This document shows positions 16,989 to 25,617 of a stretch of DNA of 64,000 nucleotides, piece after piece. The stretch is from CAYREV01 sp964423345 (GTDB taxonomy: Bacteria > Bacteroidota > Rhodothermia > Balneolales > Balneolaceae). The first letter of the stretch is position 1, and every line of letters begins with the position of its first letter. The stretch spans positions 79,208 to 143,207 of the forward strand of contig CAYREV010000003.1 in NCBI GenBank assembly GCA_964423345.1, written 5' to 3'. Under the pieces are notes generated by a model. That model was given only the letters and a program-made list of their open reading frames with translations. It was not told the DNA's origin and searched no databases. A program made the translations under genes and the position numbers.

Positions 16989-18767
16989 CTAAAGTTCTTT
17001 CTTTAGTTTATCGATGATGCTTTGAGCCAGTCCCACATGCGATTTCAGATACTCGTGCGGGGTATCAGGGGCATAGCTGATGGATGAGCATTTGTCAAGC
17101 AGCATCCGAACGTTTTTCACCAGGTTATCATCCACTCCCCTCTTCCGGAGAGCATCAACATACCCCTCATTCGGCAGCCCTGCTTCGGGCAGGTTAAGAC
17201 GGTCGCTGATGAATCCGGTTACGGCCTTTTGCAAGAGGTTGTAGGCTTCCCGCTCATGGCCGTTTTCGGAGGCCTGGAGGGCCTTTTCAAGTTTTTGGGC
17301 AGCGTTTTCATAAGCATTCCGGGACCGGGCGAAAGCAATATCGTTATTCATCCGGTCGCGGTACCTTTTTTGCCAGAATGCAAGGCCCAGTATGAGGAGG
17401 GGAGTGGTCAACCCAACCCAGAACCACCAGTAGGTATAAAGGGATGTTGTTGAGGGGGTCTGCCAGCTGGCCAGTCCCGTTATCGGCCTGATATTGAATG
17501 AGGGGGAGGGGTCGGTACCGGCCGTTGCTTCGGGAGCCCGGGCTACCGTAAGAGTGATGGCAGGCAGGGTCCTTCGAATATATCTGTTTCGTGCGGGATT
17601 ATAGAAGGCGAGGGTTCGGGATGGGATGGTATAGGTGCCTGGAGAGCGGGCTATAACGATATCGGTAAAGGTTTTGGACCCGCTTATCTGTTGGTTGGAA
17701 CGATCGAGGGCAGACTTCTCCCGGGGTTCATAGACTTCAAGTCCGTCGGGGAGGTCGAAGTCGGGTTTGGTAATCAGCGGTATGTTTCCTGTACCCTCAA
17801 CGCGTGTGGTTATTTCAATGGACTCGCCTACCGTGGCCTTTTCGGTGCTGGCCACCCTGCTGATATCAAAAGACCCTACGGCCCCTATATAGGCGGCACG
17901 GGATAACTCCGGGAGGGGGCGGACATCGATTTCTTCCGGATCTGTCTTCAGTTCGACTTGTCGCTGATTCCGGCCGAACCCTCCGAAGAAGCTGCTGAAG
18001 GGATCGTTGCCCGAGGAGGCGGCACGAACCGTGATAACGATGGCATAGGGACTGATGGTCAGGGGGCCGGTTTTGGTGGGGAAAAGGGCAAACTGCAACA
18101 GGCGGGCCTTGCGGTACCGTACGCCGTTCAGTATGGTCGATTCGGCCCGGGGACGTTCCGTGCTTTTCAATTCCTCTTTCCAAAAGCCCTCGGCCTTCCA
18201 ACCGGGTACCGGCTGGTAGGAAGTGACCTCCAACCCCTCTTTAAAGTAGAGAATGAGGTCGGCAAGCAGTTGCTGGCCCGGTACGGGACGTCTATCCGAC
18301 ATCTCCATCTCCAGGAAAATTTCCGGAGTGCCGTCGGGATCATTACTTTTGGCCGATTCATTACGATCGGTAATCGATACTTCTATGGGCCGGGTTTTGT
18401 ATTCCCTGTTGTCAATAGTAATACTGACCGGCGGGATACGAAAGGTGCCACGGTCTTGAGCTACCAACGAATAGGTATAGCTATAGGAAGTGCTGCTTTC
18501 CCCGTTCACATAGCTATAGCTGCGCGAAGTCGACGGATTATTGCTGAGAAGGCGAAAACCCTGAAAATCCGGGAGTGTGGGACGTGAGACGTTGTTGAAA
18601 TCTCCACTGACCTTGACGGAAAGGGTGATAACTTCACCGGTAAAGACTGTGCTTTGGGAAACCGAGGCTTCAACATTGATATTCGACTGTGCGAAGCTCG
18701 AAGCTGTGAGCCCCAGACAGATACAGCATATCCAAAATAATACCGGGGGGCTACCAATCCTTTTCAT
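16989..18767 (-). CDS. batD: BatD protein (aerotolerance operon)
   Basis: A 592-residue protein: a signal peptide (about 1-26), then an extended beta-rich periplasmic part with repeated Ig-like blocks (ASVSQSTVFTGEVITLSVKVSG; EIFLEMEMSDRRPVPGQQLL; YIGAVGSFDISRVASTEKAT). One membrane helix follows at about 440-460 (YWWFWVGLTTPLLILGLAFW), then a cytosolic helical tail (485-590). This is typical BatD. Its start overlaps the end of batC by 17 bases, indicating translational coupling. It may scaffold the VWA proteins BatA/BatB, which are not encoded here. Confidence 0.9.
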   Translation of the reverse strand: MKRIGSPPVLFWICCICLGLTASSFAQSNINVEASVSQSTVFTGEVITLSVKVSGDFNNVSRPTLPDFQGFRLLSNNPSTSRSYSYVNGESSTSYSYTYSLVAQDRGTFRIPPVSITIDNREYKTRPIEVSITDRNESAKSNDPDGTPEIFLEMEMSDRRPVPGQQLLADLILYFKEGLEVTSYQPVPGWKAEGFWKEELKSTERPRAESTILNGVRYRKARLLQFALFPTKTGPLTISPYAIVITVRAASSGNDPFSSFFGGFGRNQRQVELKTDPEEIDVRPLPELSRAAYIGAVGSFDISRVASTEKATVGESIEITTRVEGTGNIPLITKPDFDLPDGLEVYEPREKSALDRSNQQISGSKTFTDIVIARSPGTYTIPSRTLAFYNPARNRYIRRTLPAITLTVARAPEATAGTDPSPSFNIRPITGLASWQTPSTTSLYTYWWFWVGLTTPLLILGLAFWQKRYRDRMNNDIAFARSRNAYENAAQKLEKALQASENGHEREAYNLLQKAVTGFISDRLNLPEAGLPNEGYVDALRKRGVDDNLVKNVRMLLDKCSSISYAPDTPHEYLKSHVGLAQSIIDKLKKEL

Positions 18768-19467
18768 TGGTACTTTTACTCGACTCGGTTTTCTGTTTCT
18801 TGAATTTTTTTAGCAGCTCTTTCTCTTTTTGCTCCAGGGCTTCCAGAATCTTTTCGGCTTCAGCTTTGCTGATCTGGTTCAGATTCTGTGGTTGTTCCTG
18901 TTGCTTAGCCTTTTGTTGCTGATTTTGTTGTTTTTGTTCCGGATTCTGTCGGTTTTGCTGCTGCTGTTGCCGTGCACCCCTGTTTTGCTGCTTCTCCTGC
19001 TTGCCGTTGTTTTGCTGTTGATTGCCGGATTGCTGCTGTTGTTGCTGTTTCTGCTGATTCTCCCGCTTTTTTCGAGCCAGTTCGAAGTTGTGCTTTGCAT
19101 CCTGGTCGCCGGCGCGGTAGCGAAGAGCGTTTTTATAGTAGTTCAAGGCTTTGTCCCACTTTTTATGCTGGGAATAGATATTCCCGATATTATAATCGGC
19201 ACGGGCCTTCTGCTCGGCACTTTCGCTCATCGCCTTGAACTGTTCGAAATAACGGATGGCCTCTTCGGTTTTTCCATTTTGGGCAAGGGCGTTGCCCAGG
19301 TTGTAATAAAGCTTTGCGTTTTCAGGGTTCTTCTCAATGGCCTGTTTGTAGAGCTCGATCGCTTTACCGTACTCTCCGTTACGGTAAGCCTTGTTGGCTT
19401 TGCGGGCGTCATCCAGGGAAGCCCCGAAAAGGAAGACGGTTAAGAAAAACAGTAAAAGCTTTTTCAT
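18751..19467 (-). CDS. batC: BatC-like TPR protein
   Basis: A 238-residue protein with an N-terminal signal (MKKLLLFFLTVFLFGASL) and about three TPR units at residues 20-135 (ANKAYRNGEYGKAIELYKQA, LYYNLGNALAQNGKTEEAIR, ADYNIGNIYSQHKKWDKALN). A long Gln/Asn-rich low-complexity stretch (about 140-205) and a charged helix follow. This matches BatC, which pairs with BatB/BatD in Bat operons. It is the first gene of the remaining Bat operon; upstream lies yebC rather than moxR, batA or batB. Confidence 0.85.
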   Translation of the reverse strand: MKKLLLFFLTVFLFGASLDDARKANKAYRNGEYGKAIELYKQAIEKNPENAKLYYNLGNALAQNGKTEEAIRYFEQFKAMSESAEQKARADYNIGNIYSQHKKWDKALNYYKNALRYRAGDQDAKHNFELARKKRENQQKQQQQQQSGNQQQNNGKQEKQQNRGARQQQQQNRQNPEQKQQNQQQKAKQQEQPQNLNQISKAEAEKILEALEQKEKELLKKFKKQKTESSKSTNEKDW

Positions 19468-19549
19468 GAGTTTTGGTAATTAATGTCGAATCGTACACTC
19501 ACCTTGGTGCAGGATTAGGAACGATTGATATTCCCTTAAATTGTAGCCG

Positions 19550-20311
19550 TCAATCAATGTTTTCGGCTATGGCGAGCGTCTGCTCGTCCATTTTCATGTT
19601 GGTAAAGACATCGGAAACATCATCATTATCCTCAAACCTTTCTATAAGCCTGAAGTTTGATTTGGCAGTATCTTCATCCACTTTAACCTCGGTCATGGGA
19701 ATACGGATCAGTTCGGCCGATTCAATGTCATAGCCCATCTCTTCAAGATTGTCGCGAACCTCATACATGCTTTCCCGGGCGGTCGTAATCGCATAAAAAT
19801 TTTCATCGGGATCGATTTCCTCGGCTCCCGCATCTATGGCGTCAAGCATAAATGTATCTTCCTCCAGGCCCTCGGCCTTGACCCGGATCATCCCTTTTTG
19901 CTCGAACAGGTAGCCAACCGAACCGTCTGTACCAAGATTCCCCCCATGCTTGCTGAAGATATGGCGGATATCACCTACGGTCCGGTTATAGTTATTGGTG
20001 GTCACCTCGATGAAGTAGGCTATGCCTCCGGGGCCGTACCCTTCGTAGGTGGCATCTTCGTACCGCCCGTCTCCTTCATCCAGCTCTCCGGTACCTTTCT
20101 TGATGGCCCGTTGGATGTTGTCTTTGGGCACATTGTCGCTTTTGGCGTTTTCTATAGCGGTGTCGAGGCGGGGATTCATTTCAGGGTCGCCGCCGCCTTC
20201 ACGGGCAGCCACGCTTATTTCCCTGAGATGCTTGTTGAAGATCTTCGCACGTTTTTTATCTTCTTTGGCCTTTTTGTGTTTTATATTGGCCCATTTGGAA
20301 TGACCAGCCAT
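19550..20311 (-). CDS. yebC: YebC/PmpR-family regulator or translation factor
   Basis: A 253-residue member of the YebC family, starting with the near-invariant MAGHSKWANIKHKKAKEDKKRA at the N-terminus. Further family blocks: RLDTAIENAKSDNVPKDNIQRAIKKG, YEDATYEGYGPGGIAYFIEV and KHGGNLGTDGSVGYLFEQKG. Members were described as DNA-binding regulators and more recently as factors that relieve ribosome stalling. Transcribed toward batC with an 82-base gap, so it may share a transcript. Confidence 0.95.
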   Translation of the reverse strand: MAGHSKWANIKHKKAKEDKKRAKIFNKHLREISVAAREGGGDPEMNPRLDTAIENAKSDNVPKDNIQRAIKKGTGELDEGDGRYEDATYEGYGPGGIAYFIEVTTNNYNRTVGDIRHIFSKHGGNLGTDGSVGYLFEQKGMIRVKAEGLEEDTFMLDAIDAGAEEIDPDENFYAITTARESMYEVRDNLEEMGYDIESAELIRIPMTEVKVDEDTAKSNFRLIERFEDNDDVSDVFTNMKMDEQTLAIAENID

Positions 20312-20523
20312 AGTGCTAACAGAGTTTTGGTTAAAACATAATAATTCGCCTGCTGCCGCTTTAATGCGATCTCATAAAGGGCTATAATATAACAGATCAA
20401 TCGCTTTGCACCTAATAGGGCGTTCGGGGAATTTATCGGTATGCTCTTGGTGTTTAAGCCATCACTGATTATTTGCAATACGAGTATTGTTAAAGGCGTT
20501 AACCGATTAAAGCAAGGTATTAG

Positions 20524-21672
20524 ATGATGAATATCGGCATAGTATGTTATCCCACTTTCGGAGGTAGCGGCGTGGTGGCAACAGAGCTGGCCAAAGGGCT
20601 GGCCCAGCGCGATCACAAGGTTCATATATTAAGTTATTCCCGTCCGGCACGGCTCGACTCTTTTCAGACGAATATTTCCTACCATGAAGTAAACATCAAC
20701 AGTTATCCCCTGTTTGAATATCCTCCTTATGATCTGGCTTTGGCCAACCAGATGGCAAGCATGATAGAGTACGAAGGCATTGACGTACTTCACGTTCACT
20801 ATGCCATCCCGCATGCAACCAGTGCCTTTCTGGCCAAACAGATACTGGGGGAGAAAGCAAGTCACGTCCCCATTATCACCACCCTTCACGGCACCGATAT
20901 CACACTGGTGGGGAGCGATGCCAGCTATAAAAATGTGGTCGACTTTTCCATTAACCAGAGTGACGGGGTAACGGCCGTTTCGGAATATCTGAAGGAGGAG
21001 ACCTACAACCGCTTTGATATTCGGAAGGAAATTAAAGTGATTCCCAACTTCATTGACCTTAACCGCTTCAAGCGTTCAAACAAGGGGCACTTTAAAAAAG
21101 CCATCTGCCCGGAGGATGAAAAAGTGGTTGTCCATGTTTCCAACTTCCGGGAGGTTAAACGGGTGCCTGAAGTGGTTTCCATTTTTGACCGTATACTAAA
21201 GCAGGATATCAAGGCCAAGCTGCTTTTGGTGGGCGATGGCCCCGATCGCCAGCGGGCCGAACGGCGCTGCCGTGAATTGGGCATATGCAACGATGTGCGG
21301 TTCCTCGGCAAGCAGGAACAGGTGGAGGAAGTCTTGTCCATAGCCGACCTTTTCCTTATCCCTTCCGGTTCCGAAACATTCGGTCTGGCAGCCCTGGAGG
21401 CCATGGGATGCGGCGTGCCGGTGATCAGTTCAAATATTGGCGGACTTCCGGAAGTAAACAAGCACGGGGAAACGGGTTTCTTATGTGACCTTGATGACAT
21501 TGACTGCATGGCCGAATATGCCATTCAGATCCTGCAGGACGAAGAGCAGCATGCCACCCTATCCAAGCAGGCCCGCAAACGCGCTTCGCTCTTTGAGATG
21601 GATAAAGTAATTACCCAGTATGAAGATTATTACAGGGAGGTCGGAAAGCGGCTTTCGGAGACGGCGGTATAA
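20524..21672 (+). CDS. bshA: N-acetyl-alpha-D-glucosaminyl L-malate synthase
   Basis: A 382-residue GT-B glycosyltransferase making GlcNAc-malate, the first step of bacillithiol synthesis. The start MMNIGIVCYPTFGGSGVVATELAKGLA carries the BshA signature, with a second in-frame ATG three bases later. The C-terminal UDP-sugar site shows PSGSETFGLAALEAMGCGVPVISSNIGGLPEV with the E-x7-E pattern of GT4 enzymes. bshB and bshC are not in the window. Presence implies a bacillithiol thiol pool, consistent with a Bacteroidota/Balneolota host. Confidence 0.95.
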   Translation: MMNIGIVCYPTFGGSGVVATELAKGLAQRDHKVHILSYSRPARLDSFQTNISYHEVNINSYPLFEYPPYDLALANQMASMIEYEGIDVLHVHYAIPHATSAFLAKQILGEKASHVPIITTLHGTDITLVGSDASYKNVVDFSINQSDGVTAVSEYLKEETYNRFDIRKEIKVIPNFIDLNRFKRSNKGHFKKAICPEDEKVVVHVSNFREVKRVPEVVSIFDRILKQDIKAKLLLVGDGPDRQRAERRCRELGICNDVRFLGKQEQVEEVLSIADLFLIPSGSETFGLAALEAMGCGVPVISSNIGGLPEVNKHGETGFLCDLDDIDCMAEYAIQILQDEEQHATLSKQARKRASLFEMDKVITQYEDYYREVGKRLSETAV

Positions 21673-21705
21673 AAAAACCTGCCGGGGATTGGAAACCGGC
21701 AGGTT
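21671..21705 (-). terminator. Terminator downstream of sucC
   Basis: A perfect 10-bp stem AACCTGCCGG (21676-21685)/CCGGCAGGTT (21696-21705). The A7 run at 21671-21677 reads as T7 on the minus strand, so it terminates sucC transcripts. It also begins within the last bases of bshA on the other strand. Confidence 0.85.
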
Positions 21706-21728
21706 GTAAAATAAGGATGGACCCACTT

Positions 21729-22937
21729 TTATGCGGCCAGTACCTTGGAAACTTGTTCGGCCGCCTCTTTAAGAAGTACGGCAGATATCACATTGAGATC
21801 GGAGTTGTCGATGATCTCTTTTGCCTCCTCTGCATTGGTGCCCTGCAGCCGTACGATAATAGGTACATTCTCAACCTTTTCGGCTATCTCGGGATCCTTC
21901 ACGGCTTCAATGACACCGTTGGCAACACGGTCGCAGCGGACAATACCGCCGAAAATATTAATTAGAATGGCTTTTACATTCTGGTCTTCCAGGATAATGC
22001 GGAAGCCGTTTTTAACGGTCTCGACATTGGCTCCTCCTCCGACGTCGAGGAAGTTGGCGGGTTCACCGCCCGATAATTTAATGATATCCATGGTCGCCAT
22101 CGCCAGTCCGGCACCGTTGACCATGCAGCCCACATTGCCATCCAGCTTGATGTAGTTGAGCCCGTATTTGGATGCTTCAAGTTCAACCGGGTTTTCTTCC
22201 GATTCGTCTCTCAGCTGCTGGATCTCTTTATGCCGGAATAGCGCATTGTCGTCGAATGTCATCTTGGCGTCAAGAGCATAGACATCGCCACCGGGAGTCA
22301 GCACCAGGGGATTGATCTCTACAAGGCTGGCATCGGTTTCAAGGTAGCAGTTGTACAGAGCCATGATAAACTTGACCCCTTTCTTGAAAGCTTCTCCCTC
22401 CAGTCCCAGTGCGAAGGCCAGGTGCCTGGCCTGATTATGCTGCAGGTCCATTCCGGGCTCGACCCATTCCTTGATAATTTTTTCCGGCGTCTCTTCGGCC
22501 ACCTTCTCAATTTCCACTCCTCCTTCGGTAGACACCATAATTACATTTTTGCTCTTGGCACGGTCCAGCAGGATGCCGAGATAAAACTCCTGTTTAATAT
22601 CTACCCCGTCGGTCACATATATTTTTTGTACTTTCTGCCCTTTCTCTCCGGTTTGTACCGTTACCAGCGTATCACCCAGCAGCGATTCAGCCGCATCACG
22701 CACCTCCTCGATGGTATTGCAAAGGATCACCCCTTTTGAGTTACTCTCCTTGGTCCGCCCCTTGCCGCGTCCACCGGCGTGAATTTGCGCTTTGACGACA
22801 TACAGGGATGTGCCGTCGGCCTTCATCTTTTCGGCTGCCTCTACAGCCTCATCTACGCTGCTTGCGGGCACACCTGCGGGTACGGCCACCCCGTAATCTT
22901 TTAAAATCTCTTTGGCTTGATATTCATGAATTTTCAT
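21729..22937 (-). CDS. sucC: Succinyl-CoA synthetase beta subunit
   Basis: A 402-residue ATP-grasp subunit of succinate-CoA ligase (TCA cycle). Seen: MKIHEYQAKEILKDYGVAVP at the N-terminus, the nucleotide-binding KAQIHAGGRGKG loop, EINPLVLTPGGDVYALDAKMTFDDNA with metal-binding Asn/Asp, and the C-terminal GGGANVETVKNGFRIILED and NIFGGIVRCDRVANG, which form the CoA-ligase interface with the alpha subunit. sucD is not adjacent, so the two subunits are split in this genome, as in many Bacteroidota. Confidence 0.95.
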   Translation of the reverse strand: MKIHEYQAKEILKDYGVAVPAGVPASSVDEAVEAAEKMKADGTSLYVVKAQIHAGGRGKGRTKESNSKGVILCNTIEEVRDAAESLLGDTLVTVQTGEKGQKVQKIYVTDGVDIKQEFYLGILLDRAKSKNVIMVSTEGGVEIEKVAEETPEKIIKEWVEPGMDLQHNQARHLAFALGLEGEAFKKGVKFIMALYNCYLETDASLVEINPLVLTPGGDVYALDAKMTFDDNALFRHKEIQQLRDESEENPVELEASKYGLNYIKLDGNVGCMVNGAGLAMATMDIIKLSGGEPANFLDVGGGANVETVKNGFRIILEDQNVKAILINIFGGIVRCDRVANGVIEAVKDPEIAEKVENVPIIVRLQGTNAEEAKEIIDNSDLNVISAVLLKEAAEQVSKVLAA

Positions 22938-23031
22938 AACACTCGGTAAAAATCGGTTTGGGCTTTAGTTATCGAAAGACGGGGCTAAGGTAGCAAGAGT
23001 AGGGCGCAAAAAAAAGGATGCCTTTCCGACC

Positions 23032-23772
23032 TTACTTACCTATCAGCACCTCCCGGATCTCTTCCCAGCTTTCGCAGGTGTAATCGGGCGTAGCCGATAC
23101 GTCCGTATTTTCAGCCTTGCCTGAAACGCCGGTAAAGTAAATGGCTTTCATGCCCACTTCCTTGGCTCCCTTGACATCGGTATTAAGCCGGTCGCCGATA
23201 TGGAAGGAGCGCCCGGCCTTGCAGCCGGTGGATTCCAGCATACGGGTGTAGGCTTTGGGGTTGGGTTTGCTGTATCCGGCCTCGTCGCTGAAAACAAAAT
23301 CATCAAAAAAGCCGAACAGGCTGTTGGTGCGTAAGTATTTTCTGAGAACCGTCCCGGGCGAATACATGGTATCTGAAATTAGGGTGAGCCTGTAGTCGTC
23401 CGACAGCCTGGCGATGGATTCCTGTACCCCGGGCACGAGGTCGGGCGGGCCGTCCAGCAGGGACTCTTCAAACACCTCTACCAGGTACTCCAACTCTTGC
23501 CGGGTGGCCGGAATACCGAGGCGGCCGAGAATATCCGATATCAGTTCTTTGGCATCCGGGGTGCGCTGCTGGTTGAACCATACCCGGTGAAACTCATCGG
23601 AAGCCTCCCGGGTGGCTGCTTGGATTTCGGAGTCGGAAAGGTTACGTGTATATTCCCGGGAAATATTGCAGAGAGCTTCGTGGCGCTTTTGCCGCCGGAT
23701 CTTGCCACCGGTCTCGGCAATGACAATGGTATCCCAGAAATCCACGGAAATCATTGAATTATTGTTGCTCAT
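23032..23772 (-). CDS. HAD-superfamily hydrolase
   Basis: A 246-residue phosphatase-like protein. Motif I is SVDFWDTIV (Asp nucleophile; acid/base Asp replaced by the unusual Trp-Asp spacing DFWDT), motif II is LTLISDTMYS, motif III is the Lys of YSKPNPKAY, and motif IV is HIGDRLNTDVKGAKEVGMKA. The C1-type helical cap lies between motifs I and II. A start at 23772 is chosen; the frame opens five residues earlier. The substrate is unknown. Confidence 0.87.
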   Translation of the reverse strand: MSNNNSMISVDFWDTIVIAETGGKIRRQKRHEALCNISREYTRNLSDSEIQAATREASDEFHRVWFNQQRTPDAKELISDILGRLGIPATRQELEYLVEVFEESLLDGPPDLVPGVQESIARLSDDYRLTLISDTMYSPGTVLRKYLRTNSLFGFFDDFVFSDEAGYSKPNPKAYTRMLESTGCKAGRSFHIGDRLNTDVKGAKEVGMKAIYFTGVSGKAENTDVSATPDYTCESWEEIREVLIGK

Positions 23773-23992
23773 AGTCAAAATTCGCAATTTTGGGGATGCG
23801 TTTGCCTTTAACTTGCCTAAAGATAAAATGCCGGGGAAAGGGTATTCATTCCATTTAATACAGGCAATCTTGCCTGTAAAGGCAAAGGGTTATAAATTAA
23901 ATGGGAACAAGAGGGAGTAATGTGGATTACAAATAGTGCTGAACTAAAAAGGTCTTTTGAATATGGAGTACCTATCTAAAAAACTGACTATT

Positions 23993-24856
23993 ATGAAAAA
24001 ACTATCAAATACTATAATTGAGAAGGTGTTTAAGAGTGTAGCAACCCTGGGAGTTATTGCCCTGATTGCCTATTCGTGCAGTGATGCCACCCTCCAAAGT
24101 CCGCAGGACGGGATGTCTCATATGAAAGTGTTTCTAACCGATGCACCGGCCAATTACGATGAGGTTAATGTGGATATTCAGGGTCTGCGTATACATTATA
24201 CCCCATTTGAGGACGACACTTCAGCGGCCGATACCACTGAAGACGGGAAATGGATAGATCTGCCCATGGAGCCGATGATGGTGAATTTGCTTGAGTTAAC
24301 CAACGGTGCCGACACCCTGCTGGCTTCGGCCGAGCTGGAGCCCGGCCATTATCGTGAGCTCCGTCTTGTTCTGGGAGATAACAACACCGTTGTTATAGAC
24401 AGTGCATCGCATAGGCTCAAGGTACCCAGCGGACAGCAGTCGGGATATAAGATTAAGTTCCGGACGGAACTGGAATCGGGCGAAGAGCTTGAGCTCACCA
24501 TAGATTTCGATGCAAGCAGATCCGTACACAAGGCGGGAAAGAGCGGCAAATATATACTCAAGCCGGTTCTTAGGGCAAGCGCTGATGGCGTTGAGGCAGA
24601 CACAACGGGATCCATCTCGGGTACCGTAGATCCGGCAGAGTCGGATCCGACGATCTTCGCCGTCATGAATGAAGATACCACCTCTACACAGGCCGATACG
24701 ACAGGCAGTTTCCTGCTGCAGAACCTGGCGCCTGGCGACTATGATGTTACGATTGAACCCGGTGACGAGCAGTATGCGGATACTACCCTTTCCGATGTAA
24801 CGGTTACGGAAGGGGAGGAAAACGATCTGGGTACCATTACCCTCAGTGAAAATTAA
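23993..24856 (+). CDS. DUF4382-domain lipoprotein
   Basis: A 287-residue lipoprotein. The signal ends at Cys29 in VIALIAYSC. Residues about 40-190 fit DUF4382 (MKVFLTDAPANYDEVNVDIQGL, NLLELTNGADTLLASAELEPGHYRELRL), a beta-rich domain common in Bacteroidota. The C-terminus (205-287) is a carboxypeptidase-regulatory-like fold (GSISGTVDPAESDP, TTGSFLLQNLAPGDYDVTIEPG). The start at 23993 places Lys-Lys before the hydrophobic core; the frame opens 12 residues earlier. Probably anchored in the outer membrane. It is a single-gene unit with its own terminator. Confidence 0.87.
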   Translation: MKKLSNTIIEKVFKSVATLGVIALIAYSCSDATLQSPQDGMSHMKVFLTDAPANYDEVNVDIQGLRIHYTPFEDDTSAADTTEDGKWIDLPMEPMMVNLLELTNGADTLLASAELEPGHYRELRLVLGDNNTVVIDSASHRLKVPSGQQSGYKIKFRTELESGEELELTIDFDASRSVHKAGKSGKYILKPVLRASADGVEADTTGSISGTVDPAESDPTIFAVMNEDTTSTQADTTGSFLLQNLAPGDYDVTIEPGDEQYADTTLSDVTVTEGEENDLGTITLSEN

Positions 24857-24886
24857 TGCAGAAAACTTCCTGCAGATGAATATTAG

Positions 24887-24913
24887 CCCGGCCTGCTCAG
24901 GCCGGGTTTTTTT
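24887..24913 (+). terminator. Rho-independent terminator after the DUF4382 gene
   Basis: A 9-bp stem CCCGGCCTG (24887-24895)/CAGGCCGGG (24898-24906) with a tiny loop, followed by T7 (24907-24913). Confidence 0.93.
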
Positions 24914-25066
24914 ATGGGCGAAAAAGAGGTATTCGGGTTTGGTTCTATTCTGCGATACCTTATACTGTAGCAGGCTGTTTGAAATGAGTTTTTTCCTTTT
25001 GGGATTGAGTTCTTAACAAGCTTTGCCTACATTCATTTCTTAAAAATACCGAACGGGGGCCTTCGT

Positions 25067-25612
25067 TTGAATAGAGCCAAAATAATGTCTGCGGAAGATC
25101 TGAATCGCACCTATATGCGATTTGCCCACCAGTTTTTAGAGCCCCATGACGACCCCTCACGCCTGGCTATTGTCGGTATGCAAACCCGGGGAGTCTATAT
25201 CGGGAAAAGAATCCGAAACTATATTTCCGATGAATTCGATATTGACATTGACTTCGGGGTGCTGGATGTAACTTTCTATCGGGATGATTTCAGAACCAAA
25301 CTTAAAATGCCGGATGTGAAGGTTACCGAAATTCCGTTTGACCTTTTTGAGCGTGATATCATCCTGGTTGACGATGTGCTGTATACCGGCCGGACCGTGC
25401 GGTCTGCCATGGATGCACTGATGGGCTACGGGCGGCCGAGAAGCATCAAATTCTGCTGCATGATTGACCGCGGCCACCGCGAGCTGCCTGTTTCGGCCGA
25501 CTATGTGGGGATGAAACTGCCGACACATATTAAGGAGGAGGTCAGGGTGAAGGTAAAGGAGCTGGACCGGGAAGATGCCGTCTATGTAGTGCAAACGAAC
25601 GAGGAGGAGTAG
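25067..25612 (+). CDS. pyrR: PyrR: pyrimidine operon regulator / uracil phosphoribosyltransferase
   Basis: A 181-residue type I phosphoribosyltransferase. The PRPP loop is DIILVDDVLYTGRTVRSA; VGMQTRGVYIGKRI is the family's uracil/flexible region. From the TTG at 25067 the N-terminus (MNRAKIMSAEDLNRTYMRFAHQF) lines up with Bacillus PyrR, which begins with a similar NxKAxIL stretch, so TTG is preferred over the ATG at 25085. pyrB starts 5 bases after the stop, so this is a pyrR-pyrB operon. The 150-base leader shows no clear anti-terminator/terminator pair, so attenuation by PyrR is not evident here. Confidence 0.92.
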   Translation: MNRAKIMSAEDLNRTYMRFAHQFLEPHDDPSRLAIVGMQTRGVYIGKRIRNYISDEFDIDIDFGVLDVTFYRDDFRTKLKMPDVKVTEIPFDLFERDIILVDDVLYTGRTVRSAMDALMGYGRPRSIKFCCMIDRGHRELPVSADYVGMKLPTHIKEEVRVKVKELDREDAVYVVQTNEEE

Positions 25613-25617
25613 CTGCC

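Noticed and set aside
18829..19443. Leu/Val-rich plus-strand frame opposite batC
   Set aside because: The apparent membrane protein is the antisense of the Gln/Asn-rich linker and TPRs of BatC.
24914..25066. PyrR attenuator in the pyrR leader
   Set aside because: No clear competing hairpins or T run before the start codon.
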